Source: an uncultured Alphaproteobacteria bacterium (GTDB lineage: Bacteria > Pseudomonadota > Alphaproteobacteria > MPNO01 > UBA2964). Taken from it: a stretch of DNA of 64,000 nt. A program made the position numbers and the translations under genes. The notes beneath the pieces were generated by a model. It did not search any database and was not told the origin of the DNA. It saw only the letters and a program-made list of their open reading frames with translations. Each line of letters opens with the position of its first letter. Position 1 is the stretch's first letter. Below, piece after piece: positions 18,774 to 26,101 of the stretch. Location of the stretch: NCBI GenBank assembly GCA_951812775.1, contig OX638326.1, forward strand, positions 3,421,391 through 3,485,390, given 5' to 3'.

Positions 18774-20198
18774 ATGGGTGAACGGATTGAGACCGATGTA
18801 TGTGTCATTGGTGCAGGCTCTGGCGGCCTGTCCTTCGCAGCAGGTGCGGTTCAAATGGGCGCGGATGTCGTTCTCCTGGAAAAAGGTGAAATGGGCGGCG
18901 ATTGCCTCAACTATGGCTGCGTACCCTCGAAAGCTCTTATCGCCGCCGGACATGCAGCCTATGCGGTACGGTCAGCTGGTCGGTTTGGTGTCGAGGCGGT
19001 AGAACCAATGATCGATCATGAAAAAGTGCGCGCGCATGTTAAAGGCGTAATCGCGGGTATCGCCCCTCATGATTCTCAGGAACGGTTTGAAGAGCTTGGT
19101 GTCAGGGTGATACGCGAGCACGGACGTTTCAGTGGTCCCCGGACAGTCGTTGCGGGTGATTTCGAAATATTTGCCAAGCGTATCATAATCTCCACCGGGT
19201 CATCCCCGGCTGTACCTCCCATTCCTGGCCTCGATACAGTGCCGTTCTTTACCAACGAAACGATCTTTGATCATGGCGAACCCATGGAGCATTTGCTGGT
19301 CATCGGCGGGGGTCCCATCGGTTTGGAACTCGCGCAGGCGCATCAACGGTTGGGCGCACAAGTTACAGTCATTGAAGGACTAAAGGCACTTGGTAATGAC
19401 GATCCAGATATCGCTAGTGTGGTCAAAGATCGTCTGGCGTCGGAAGACATCGATATTCAGGAAGGTGCGCTAGTTAAATCCATTTCCGGAACCGCCGGGG
19501 CGATCACGATTGAGGCGGAACGTGACGGAGAGAAGCTGAAGTTTGAAGGTTCTCACCTTCTTCTCGCTGTCGGCCGTACGCCGAATGTTGGTGAGCTGAA
19601 CCTTGAGGCGGCGGGTATTGAGGCAAATCGCGGAGGCATCCCGGTGAATGACCGTATGCAAACCTCAAACAAACGTGTGTTTGCGATAGGCGACGCTGCA
19701 GAAGGCTTTAAATTTACGCACATCGCCGGATACCATGCTGGGATCGCGATCAGGAACATCCTGTTCCGGTTGCCAGCAAAATCAGACTACACAGCAGTAC
19801 CTTGGGTCACCTATACCTCACCTGAACTTGCCCAGGTCGGCTTAACGGAGGAGGCTGCCCGCCAAAAATTTGGTGAGGTGAAAGTCCTTGAGGCGAAATT
19901 CTCAGATAATGACCGTGCCCGCGCCGAAGCGGAAACCGATGGTTTTCTAAAGGTGATCACGACTCCCAAGGGGGTCGTCGTTGGTGCCAGCATGGTTGGC
20001 GAAAAAGCCGGTGAGATCATTCAGAGCTGGTGTTTGCCCATTTCTAAGAAAATGAAGATCAAGGATGTCGCGGGTCTGATTTTGCCCTATCCGACATTGG
20101 GCGAAATCAACAAGCGGGCGGCGGGTTCCTATTATACGCCATCGCTGTTTAGTGAGCGGACCAGAAAGATTGCCCGCTTCCTGCTTTCACTAGGGTAA
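18774..20198 (+). CDS. Pyridine nucleotide-disulphide oxidoreductase (MerA/Lpd-like)
   Basis: 474 residues. FAD-binding VIGAGSGGLS (11-20), the redox-active pair GGDCLNYGCVPSK (C44, C49), NAD-binding VIGGGPIGLELAQ, and a second FAD motif FAIGDAAEG. The C-terminal interface motif reads LPYPTLGE, as in mercuric reductase-like proteins, rather than the HPT-E dyad of lipoamide dehydrogenase. The C-terminal Cys-Cys pair and N-terminal HMA domain of true MerA are absent. It is therefore a disulphide reductase of unknown substrate, not a proven mercury reductase. It sits downstream of the TVP38 gene with a GGAG ribosome binding site. Confidence 0.9.
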   Translation: MGERIETDVCVIGAGSGGLSFAAGAVQMGADVVLLEKGEMGGDCLNYGCVPSKALIAAGHAAYAVRSAGRFGVEAVEPMIDHEKVRAHVKGVIAGIAPHDSQERFEELGVRVIREHGRFSGPRTVVAGDFEIFAKRIIISTGSSPAVPPIPGLDTVPFFTNETIFDHGEPMEHLLVIGGGPIGLELAQAHQRLGAQVTVIEGLKALGNDDPDIASVVKDRLASEDIDIQEGALVKSISGTAGAITIEAERDGEKLKFEGSHLLLAVGRTPNVGELNLEAAGIEANRGGIPVNDRMQTSNKRVFAIGDAAEGFKFTHIAGYHAGIAIRNILFRLPAKSDYTAVPWVTYTSPELAQVGLTEEAARQKFGEVKVLEAKFSDNDRARAEAETDGFLKVITTPKGVVVGASMVGEKAGEIIQSWCLPISKKMKIKDVAGLILPYPTLGEINKRAAGSYYTPSLFSERTRKIARFLLSLG

Positions 20199-20371
20199 TT
20201 TCCCGCCAAAGCAATACGCGACTGCCATTTCTGACACTCTTCTCACAACAAGTTGAAAGTGAGTGATCAGGTCGTTGGTTGGTGTCGCATTCCAGTGTGA
20301 TTATGTAGAGAGAGCGGAGAGTTACGGGCCGCTGTAACAAGTGTGTTTAGGCCGCCACGCTCCGTCTCCAA

Positions 20372-20411
20372 ACAGAAATTCTGTTCGGTGCCGAAATTTT
20401 TTTAGGACGGG
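20372..20411 (+). promoter_or_regulatory. Leader with inverted repeat and T-run before the CNPC-repeat gene
   Basis: The 220-base gap after the flavoprotein gene contains a perfect 6-6 inverted repeat, ACAGAA-A-TTCTGT (20372-20384). A short TTCG-gtgc-CGAA hairpin and a run of seven T lie just before the ribosome binding site AGGACGGG. This could be an operator and a weak attenuator, but the stems are short. No clear -35/-10 pair was identified. Confidence 0.3.
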
Positions 20412-20419
20412 ATATCCAA

Positions 20420-20647
20420 ATGAATATCAAGAAAACCGCTACTGTACTTAGTGTTGCCGCTCTTGCCGCTGCTGCGACAGCCATGCCTGCTGCTGCCGCT
20501 GATGTCAGCAAGTCAAGCAACGTTCAGCTTGCTGCTTGTAATCCTTGTGCCGCTAAGAAGCATGGTTGCAACCCCTGAGCCGCAAAACGTGGTTGCAATC
20601 CCTGCGCTGCAAAGCGTGGCTGCAATCCGTGTGCTGCCAAGAAATAA
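20420..20647 (+). pseudogene. Secreted Cys-rich CNPC-repeat protein with in-frame TGA
   Basis: Reading from ATG 20420 gives a Sec-type signal peptide (MNIKKTATVLSVAALAAAAT, cleavage probably after AAAA near residue 28). It is followed by four units of about nine residues of the form GCNPCAAKR. In the second unit the second Cys position is TGA (20576-20578); the other three units have TGT or TGC there. The frame stays open and in register to TAA at 20645, giving 75 codons with one internal TGA. Without readthrough the product is 52 residues with one and a half units. Options are nonsense mutation, sequencing error, or selenocysteine. I do not recognise the protein; eight regularly spaced Cys positions suggest periplasmic metal or thiol chemistry. 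A strong terminator follows. Confidence 0.7.
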
Positions 20648-20671
20648 TAGTACGCGATATTTGATGGAGAA

Positions 20672-20706
20672 CGCCGTCGGGCTAACTGCCCGGCGGCGTT
20701 TTTCTG
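20672..20706 (+). terminator. Rho-independent terminator of the CNPC-repeat gene
   Basis: GCCGTCGGG-ctaactg-CCCGGCGGC forms a nine-base-pair stem (with one G-T pair) followed by GTTTTTC. It lies 25 bases after the TAA, indicating a short single-gene transcript. Confidence 0.85.
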
Positions 20707-20786
20707 TTTAATGAATAGATTCTTTCTTCTTTGTCGTTCTTCATCTTCTTTGTCGCTGACTGACGTTTTTCTGTATAGTTCCGCAA

Positions 20787-22220
20787 ATGGCAACGGACAC
20801 GAATGATACGTCGCGAAAAGGATTGGGTCTTTCGGCCCGATTGCTGCTGCTCACAATCTTTTTCGTAATGTTGAGTGAGGTGTTTATATATGCGCCATCA
20901 ATCGGGCGATTTCGGTTGGTTTATCTTGAAGAAAGAATAGCAGCTGCGCATTTGGCGAGCCTCGCCCTTGAAGTGCCCCCGGATAATCTTGTTGGTAAGC
21001 AGCTCCGCAAAGAATTACTGGATCATGCGAAATCCTTTGGCATTGTTTTAAAACGTCCGGACAGTAAATCACTGATGCTGTCGGATGATATGCCGCCAAA
21101 AATTGATCAAACATTTTATCTCAACAATCACAGCTTTATGGGTTTGATTGGCGATGCATTTGAAATTCTGCTCAGTGATGGCAGCAGGACATTTCGGATT
21201 ATTGGTGCCTCTCCAAAAGACACCAACGTCATTGTTGAAACGGTTATTGCTGAGGCTCCCCTGCGGAGTGCAATGATCGACTATTCTCTTAATATTCTGG
21301 CGCTATCGATCATGATTTCCCTCATGACCGCTGTATTAGTCTATGCGAGCCTTCAATGGCTGTTTGTTCGTCCTATGCGAACCTTGACCGCAGCGATGGT
21401 GTCATTCCGGCAGGCGCCTGAGGATGGCACGCGTCTAGTTAAAGCGGGAAGCAGAACTGATGAGCTTGGCGTTGCCGAACGTGAACTCGCGGGCATGCAG
21501 CGTGGATTGCGGGCATCCCTAATTCAGAAAACCCGCCTCGCCGCTCTAGGAACAGCGGTGGCAAAAATCAATCATGATCTCCGCAACATTCTTGCGACGG
21601 CACAACTGGTGTCAGATCATTTGGAGGTATCAGAAGACCCCAATGTGAAGCGCGTGGCACCAACGCTGATGGGGGCCATTGATAGGGCGGTAACGCTTTG
21701 TTCAAAAACGCTGCGGTTCGTGCAGGAAGGAGCAACCGAACTGGAGGTGGCGCGATTTGGATTGGCCCCCTTGCTTGATGAGCTTTCAGATGCGGCTGTG
21801 ACAATGGGCGATGGCAGTGCGGTTTTGGACAGCCGCGTTGATGCGCAACTAGAACTTCATGCTGACAGAGATCAGATGTACAGGGTGCTTTTGAACCTGG
21901 CACGGAATGCCTTTGAAGCCGGGGCGACCCGCGTAACTGTCCGTGCGCATTCCGAAGTCGGTCATGCGGTGATTGAAATAGCTGACAATGGATCTGGTTT
22001 GCCGGAGCGGGTGCGTGGCGAGCTGTTTCAGCCTTTTGCCCGTTCCACGCGGGCGGGGGGGTCTGGCCTGGGACTGTCGATTGCCCGTGATTTGATGTTG
22101 GGACATGGTGGTGATATCAGCCTCGTCCGCAGTACTGACGAAGGTACTGTGTTTAGGCTGACTCTGCCGCTTGAACATGGGCCAGGTGAGCGTACAACAC
22201 CTAAGTTGGTTCACGGTTAG
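20787..22220 (+). CDS. Membrane sensor histidine kinase (orphan)
   Basis: 477 residues. Two membrane segments (about 17-38 and 165-190) flank a periplasmic domain of about 125 residues, then a HAMP-like region, an H-box INHDLRNILA with H263, an N-box LLNLARNAFEAG, and G boxes IADNGSGLPE and GGSGLGLS. Autophosphorylation competence is expected. No response regulator gene is adjacent, so the partner is unknown. The stimulus cannot be read from the periplasmic domain. Confidence 0.92.
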   Translation: MATDTNDTSRKGLGLSARLLLLTIFFVMLSEVFIYAPSIGRFRLVYLEERIAAAHLASLALEVPPDNLVGKQLRKELLDHAKSFGIVLKRPDSKSLMLSDDMPPKIDQTFYLNNHSFMGLIGDAFEILLSDGSRTFRIIGASPKDTNVIVETVIAEAPLRSAMIDYSLNILALSIMISLMTAVLVYASLQWLFVRPMRTLTAAMVSFRQAPEDGTRLVKAGSRTDELGVAERELAGMQRGLRASLIQKTRLAALGTAVAKINHDLRNILATAQLVSDHLEVSEDPNVKRVAPTLMGAIDRAVTLCSKTLRFVQEGATELEVARFGLAPLLDELSDAAVTMGDGSAVLDSRVDAQLELHADRDQMYRVLLNLARNAFEAGATRVTVRAHSEVGHAVIEIADNGSGLPERVRGELFQPFARSTRAGGSGLGLSIARDLMLGHGGDISLVRSTDEGTVFRLTLPLEHGPGERTTPKLVHG

Positions 22221-22320
22221 ATATCACCGCTGGCAAAAACAGTTTGCGGTGGGTAAGTTGCGGTTAATCACCGATGCGGTATACAGGGTGTGACATTCGG
22301 TTTGTTAACGAGGTTTGACA

Positions 22321-22500
22321 ATGAAACAGCTGGGTAATTGGATTATGGGCGCGACAACTGCGGTAATGGCAGTTGGTGGCCTGTTTGTTGCGGCAAATTC
22401 GGGTCATGGCGTCGCATATTATGGCGGCCTTCTGTTCTTTCTCTTTGCCGTTTTTTTCGTCTTTCACCTGATCCGGGTCAGTTTCGATCACGAAGCATGA
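22321..22500 (+). CDS. Small hydrophobic membrane protein, unknown
   Basis: 59 residues with two hydrophobic segments (about 8-26 and 32-52). ATG at 22321 has an ACGAGG ribosome binding site seven bases upstream; an in-frame TTG six bases earlier is less likely. It lies between the histidine kinase and the lyase gene, all on the plus strand. No family is recognised. Confidence 0.6.
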   Translation: MKQLGNWIMGATTAVMAVGGLFVAANSGHGVAYYGGLLFFLFAVFFVFHLIRVSFDHEA

Positions 22501-22534
22501 GGCGCCCTGATCTATCCCCGAGGATAGAAACTTA

Positions 22535-23398
22535 ATGCAGTCCAATGCAGAAAAGCTCCGTGCGCTTCTTGCCAGCCCTGATATTTTGGTGGCGCCGGCG
22601 TGCTACGACGCCCTTTCAGCGCGATTAATTGAACGTGCGGGCTTCAGTTTGAGCTTTATGAGCGGCTTCGCCGTATCGGCGGCGCGTTTGGGCCTGCCCG
22701 ATACTGGGCTCATATCCTACGGCGAAATGCTGGAACAGGGTCGCAATATCTGCAATGCCGTTTCCATTCCGGTTATTGGCGATGGCGACACCGGCTACGG
22801 AAACGCACTCAATGTAAAGCGCACGGTTGTCGGTTATGCGCAGGCGGGGTTTGGATGCGCTATGATTGAAGATCAGGTTGCGCCAAAAAGGTGCGGCCAT
22901 ACGCGCGGTAAACAGGTCGTCGATCACGACGAGGCTGTGGGCCGTATCAAGGCTGCGGTTGATGCGCGCGAAGAAGGTGCAGATATTCTTATCATGGCGC
23001 GGACCGATGCACGGGCGACAGATGGCTTTGACGAAGCGATGTGGCGAATTAAAGCCTTTGCAGATCAGGGCGCGGATATTCTGTTTCTGGAGGCCCCTGA
23101 AAGTGAAGAAGAAATGCGGGGTTTTTGCGACGGGGTTCCCGGCCATAAAATGGCAAATCTGGTTGAGCAAGGTGATACGCCTTTATTGCCCCCAGACGTT
23201 CTGCATGAGATGGGTTTCAAGATTGTTCTTTACCCACTCACCATGATCAAAGCTGCGATGGCGGCGATGGAAGATGCCCTCCAGATGTTAAAGGCGGGTC
23301 AAACGCCTGACGCACTGGTCGAGTTTGCACATTTGCGCGAAGTCGTTGGCTTTGATGACTATTACGAAGCTGAGCAGAAATACGCGGCAGGGGAATAG
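22535..23398 (+). CDS. Isocitrate lyase/PEP mutase family enzyme
   Basis: 287 residues with the superfamily's Mg-binding GDGDTGYG (82-89), the catalytic-loop motif PKRCGH with Cys120, and MARTDAR. The intact Cys loop points to C-C bond lyases such as methylisocitrate lyase or related oxaloacetate decarboxylases rather than PEP mutase. Substrate is not assignable from sequence. The start has GAGGA upstream. No prpC or prpD gene is nearby, which argues against a methylcitrate operon. Confidence 0.87.
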   Translation: MQSNAEKLRALLASPDILVAPACYDALSARLIERAGFSLSFMSGFAVSAARLGLPDTGLISYGEMLEQGRNICNAVSIPVIGDGDTGYGNALNVKRTVVGYAQAGFGCAMIEDQVAPKRCGHTRGKQVVDHDEAVGRIKAAVDAREEGADILIMARTDARATDGFDEAMWRIKAFADQGADILFLEAPESEEEMRGFCDGVPGHKMANLVEQGDTPLLPPDVLHEMGFKIVLYPLTMIKAAMAAMEDALQMLKAGQTPDALVEFAHLREVVGFDDYYEAEQKYAAGE

Positions 23399-23416
23399 TA
23401 TCTGAGCACCGGTGGA

Positions 23417-24037
23417 CTAGCCCAGCCCGACCATCACGAATTTCTGAAAAGCCGGCCTTTCCTGTAAGGACGCATACCAGCGCTCCAAGTTTGGTAGGGG
23501 TTTGCGATCCAATTCTTCGAAGGCGTACCAGCGATACGCATATATCCCGACGGGAATATCACCCATTGTCAGCCTGTCGCCTGCGACAAACGCTGAATCA
23601 GCGAGATACCTATCCAGAATTTCGAGGTTGGCCTGAGTGGTGGCCACCGATTTATTGATGGCATTCCAATTTCTGTCTTCGGGTTTGTCGCGAATTAACC
23701 CGTGAAACAAGCCCGTGAAGCCTGGTCCCAGTGTCGCGAGCTGCCAATCCATCCAACGCTCGGCATTGGCCTGAACCTGCAGGTTTTCTGGGAAAAGTGA
23801 CCCATATCCAAATTTTGCGGAAATCATGCGAACGATTGCATTGGACTCCCACAAAATAAAATCTCCGTCGATTAAAACAGGTACCCTTCTATTGGGGTTC
23901 ATCTGAAAGAACGCATCAGTATCCACGACGCCAAACTCACGACCAGCATCTTCGCGTTCGTACTCGACGCCTAACTCAGCGCAGCACCATAGGACTTTTT
24001 GAACATTTGACGAACTTTTACGTCCGATGATTTTCAT
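23417..24037 (-). CDS. Glutathione S-transferase family protein
   Basis: 206 residues. The N-terminal thioredoxin-like domain carries GRKSSSNVQKVLWCCAELG (candidate active Ser), the conserved cis-Pro region NRRVPVLIDGD, and FILWESNAIVRMI. The all-helical C-terminal domain contains VAGDRLTMGDIPVG. A close paralogue lies four bases upstream, so this is a tandem duplication. It is the last gene of a minus-strand group with VOC, DMT and gamma-glutamyltransferase genes. Confidence 0.92.
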   Translation of the reverse strand: MKIIGRKSSSNVQKVLWCCAELGVEYEREDAGREFGVVDTDAFFQMNPNRRVPVLIDGDFILWESNAIVRMISAKFGYGSLFPENLQVQANAERWMDWQLATLGPGFTGLFHGLIRDKPEDRNWNAINKSVATTQANLEILDRYLADSAFVAGDRLTMGDIPVGIYAYRWYAFEELDRKPLPNLERWYASLQERPAFQKFVMVGLG

Positions 24038-24041
24038 TCAG

Positions 24042-24661
24042 CTACGCCATGGGGTTCATTACATGTTCCTGAAATGCAGGACGTTCACATAGTAGCTCAT
24101 ACCAGCGTTTTACGTTGTGATACGGCTCACGCTCAATTTCCATGTTGAACCAACGATATGCTGTGATCCCCAGAGGAATATCCCCGACAGTCAGGCTGTC
24201 GCCCGCCATATACTTAGATTTTGCAAGATGGTTGCCATGATCGCGATATTCGCGGAGAGTTTTTGACGCGATGCTTCGATGGCCTCGAGATCGCGGTCTT
24301 CCGGCGCGGTGCGGATCATACCCCAAAATACCGGAACAAGGGTCGGGCTCACCATTGCGATTTGCCAGTCCATCCAGCGTTCGGCATTGCCTCTTGCCTG
24401 TAAGTCATCGGGATAAAGCGTTCCCGCGGCATGTTTTGCGGCCAGATAGCGTGTACAGGAGTTGGATTCCCAAAGGACAAACCCATCATCGATGATCGTT
24501 GGAACTCTGCCATTTGGATTGAGCGCCCGATATTCCGGATTGTCATTGCCGCCAAACGGGCCACCGAGGTCTTGGCGTTCAAACGGCAGCTCTAATTCGC
24601 CACAAACCCACAATACTTTTTGTACGTTCGATGAGGTGTCACGTCCGATGATCTTTAGCAT
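24042..24661 (-). pseudogene. Second glutathione S-transferase, frameshifted
   Basis: The N-terminal part (24661 down to about 24240) reads as a GST with GRDTSSNVQKVLWVCGELE and FVLWESNSCTRYL. The C-terminal part (AKSKYMAGDSLTVGDIPLG to the TAG at 24042) continues in another frame. Comparison with the downstream paralogue puts a one-base loss near 24230-24241. Joined across the shift the product would be about 205 residues and full length. Without correction the first frame ends after 156 residues with a nonsense tail. Either a recent pseudogene or a base-calling error. Confidence 0.85.
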
Positions 24662-24691
24662 TCAAAACTCCTAATTTCCGTCGCACCGATC

Positions 24692-25105
24692 TTACGGTGT
24701 TTCTTCAGACGGCCCTTTTAACTCTACAAAATTCCCATCCGGGTCCTGAAAATAGACCGATGGTCCATATCCTTGTGCGCCGAAGCGCCGCCCGCTGCGT
24801 TCGACCGTGACGCCATTCTCTTCAAGATACGCAACTATCGCGTCTTCATCAAATTCCCCTAGGGTAAGCGCGAAGTGATCAACATTGCGTCCTTCTTCCG
24901 GTGGGCCGTAGCCGGATCGTTGACCAATATCGCTTTCGATAGGGACCAAGTCGATCATAGAGCTGCCGGCTTGATATTGGTAAAGCCCATCCGAAATGCG
25001 TTTTTCGGGACAGCCGAGAATATCTCGATAAAAATGGATCGATTTCTCGATGTCTGCGACTCTCAGGACAACATGATCCAGTTTAGTGATGTGAATAGGG
25101 TTCAT
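24692..25105 (-). CDS. VOC (glyoxalase/bleomycin-resistance) family protein
   Basis: 137 residues from ATG 25105, chosen because GGAGAG lies just upstream; an in-frame ATG at 25120 is the alternative. Paired beta-alpha-beta-beta-beta modules are seen, with metal-ligand positions in LDHVVLRVAD, VDHFALTLG and FQDPDGNFVELKG. Family members act on glutathione adducts, ring-cleavage substrates or antibiotics. The GST and gamma-glutamyltransferase neighbours favour an electrophile/glutathione context, which is inference. Confidence 0.88.
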   Translation of the reverse strand: MNPIHITKLDHVVLRVADIEKSIHFYRDILGCPEKRISDGLYQYQAGSSMIDLVPIESDIGQRSGYGPPEEGRNVDHFALTLGEFDEDAIVAYLEENGVTVERSGRRFGAQGYGPSVYFQDPDGNFVELKGPSEETP

Positions 25106-25168
25106 TGATCTCTCCGCCATAGCGCAGTGTTGTCACTATATCATCGGATGTCTTTATTCGAAGACCTC

Positions 25169-26071
25169 TTAGCCGTCCGACTTTGCTGCAACTTTCTTGA
25201 TCATGCTTTCCCGCCAGGTGATGTAATAGGTTGCGGCGAATATAATTGCGCCACCAACCCAAACCCAGACATCTGGCCATTCCGTGTATAGGAAAAATCC
25301 AAATGCGGCTGCGATCGGAAGACGCAGAAAATCAAAAGGCATCACAAAGCTCGCATCAGCAGCGGCAAAAGACCGGATGATACTGGCGTAAGCCGTGTAT
25401 CCGAAGATACCAAGAAGGAGAATCGGGACCGTATCTGACCAATCCGGCGTAACCCAGACAAAGAAAGCCGGAATTGCCGAGACGGGTATAAAGATCAATG
25501 ACATATAAAGCAGGATTGCGTTCGGCGAGTCCGTGTTGGAAAGCGATTTTGTTGAGGTCTGGGACGCCGCGTAGAAGATTGCGGAAAGGACAACAGCAAT
25601 GGTGCCCGTACTCAACTCAACAAATCCTGGTCGGATGATGACCAACGCACCCGCAAAACCAAGCGCAGTGGCAATCCAACGATGAGGCCCGACATGCTCT
25701 CTTAGAAAGATCGCCGCCATCACGATGGTGAACAAAGGTACCGTAAATTGCAGCGCTTGAAGGTCAGCCAGCGTGACCAGCGTAACGCCAATAAACCAGC
25801 CGACATTACCGAGATAGTGGATGGTGTTACGAAAAATATGGAGTGGCCGCCGCTTGGTCTGCAAATCTTCGCGCTTTTGCCGCATGGCCCAGGGTAGAAT
25901 AATCAGAAAGCTCACGACGCTCCGCAGAAAGGTCATCTGCAGGACGTGATACTTATCCTGAATATCCCTGATAACAATCGCCAACAGGATCAGGGAGACA
26001 CCACCAAGCACCATCCATATCGCACCGCGCGCCGTCGCAGGCAGTGCATCAAAGGCGCGGGTGATAATCAC
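25169..26071 (-). CDS. DMT superfamily (EamA) transporter
   Basis: 300 residues with about ten hydrophobic segments in two homologous halves, typical of the drug/metabolite EamA exporters; the loop REHVGPHRWIATALGFAGALVIIRPG is characteristic. It lies 30 bases downstream of the gamma-glutamyltransferase gene on the same strand. The substrate is unknown; amino-acid or thiol-metabolite export would fit the neighbours. Confidence 0.9.
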   Translation of the reverse strand: MIITRAFDALPATARGAIWMVLGGVSLILLAIVIRDIQDKYHVLQMTFLRSVVSFLIILPWAMRQKREDLQTKRRPLHIFRNTIHYLGNVGWFIGVTLVTLADLQALQFTVPLFTIVMAAIFLREHVGPHRWIATALGFAGALVIIRPGFVELSTGTIAVVLSAIFYAASQTSTKSLSNTDSPNAILLYMSLIFIPVSAIPAFFVWVTPDWSDTVPILLLGIFGYTAYASIIRSFAAADASFVMPFDFLRLPIAAAFGFFLYTEWPDVWVWVGGAIIFAATYYITWRESMIKKVAAKSDG

Positions 26072-26101
26072 CCGCGATGAACTTTCGACATGTCGTTGGC
26101 G

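Noticed and set aside
18774..20198. Calling the flavoprotein mercuric reductase merA
   Set aside because: It lacks the C-terminal Cys pair and the HMA domain, and there is no merR, merT or merP nearby.
20579..20640. Hairpin after the TGA as a SECIS element
   Set aside because: The pairing TTGCA/TGCAA has a ten-base loop and is produced by the repeat sequence itself; it lacks a recognisable SelB loop.
20530..20647. Repeated 27-base units as a small CRISPR array
   Set aside because: The units are contiguous, lie in one coding frame and have no spacers; they encode the CNPC repeats.
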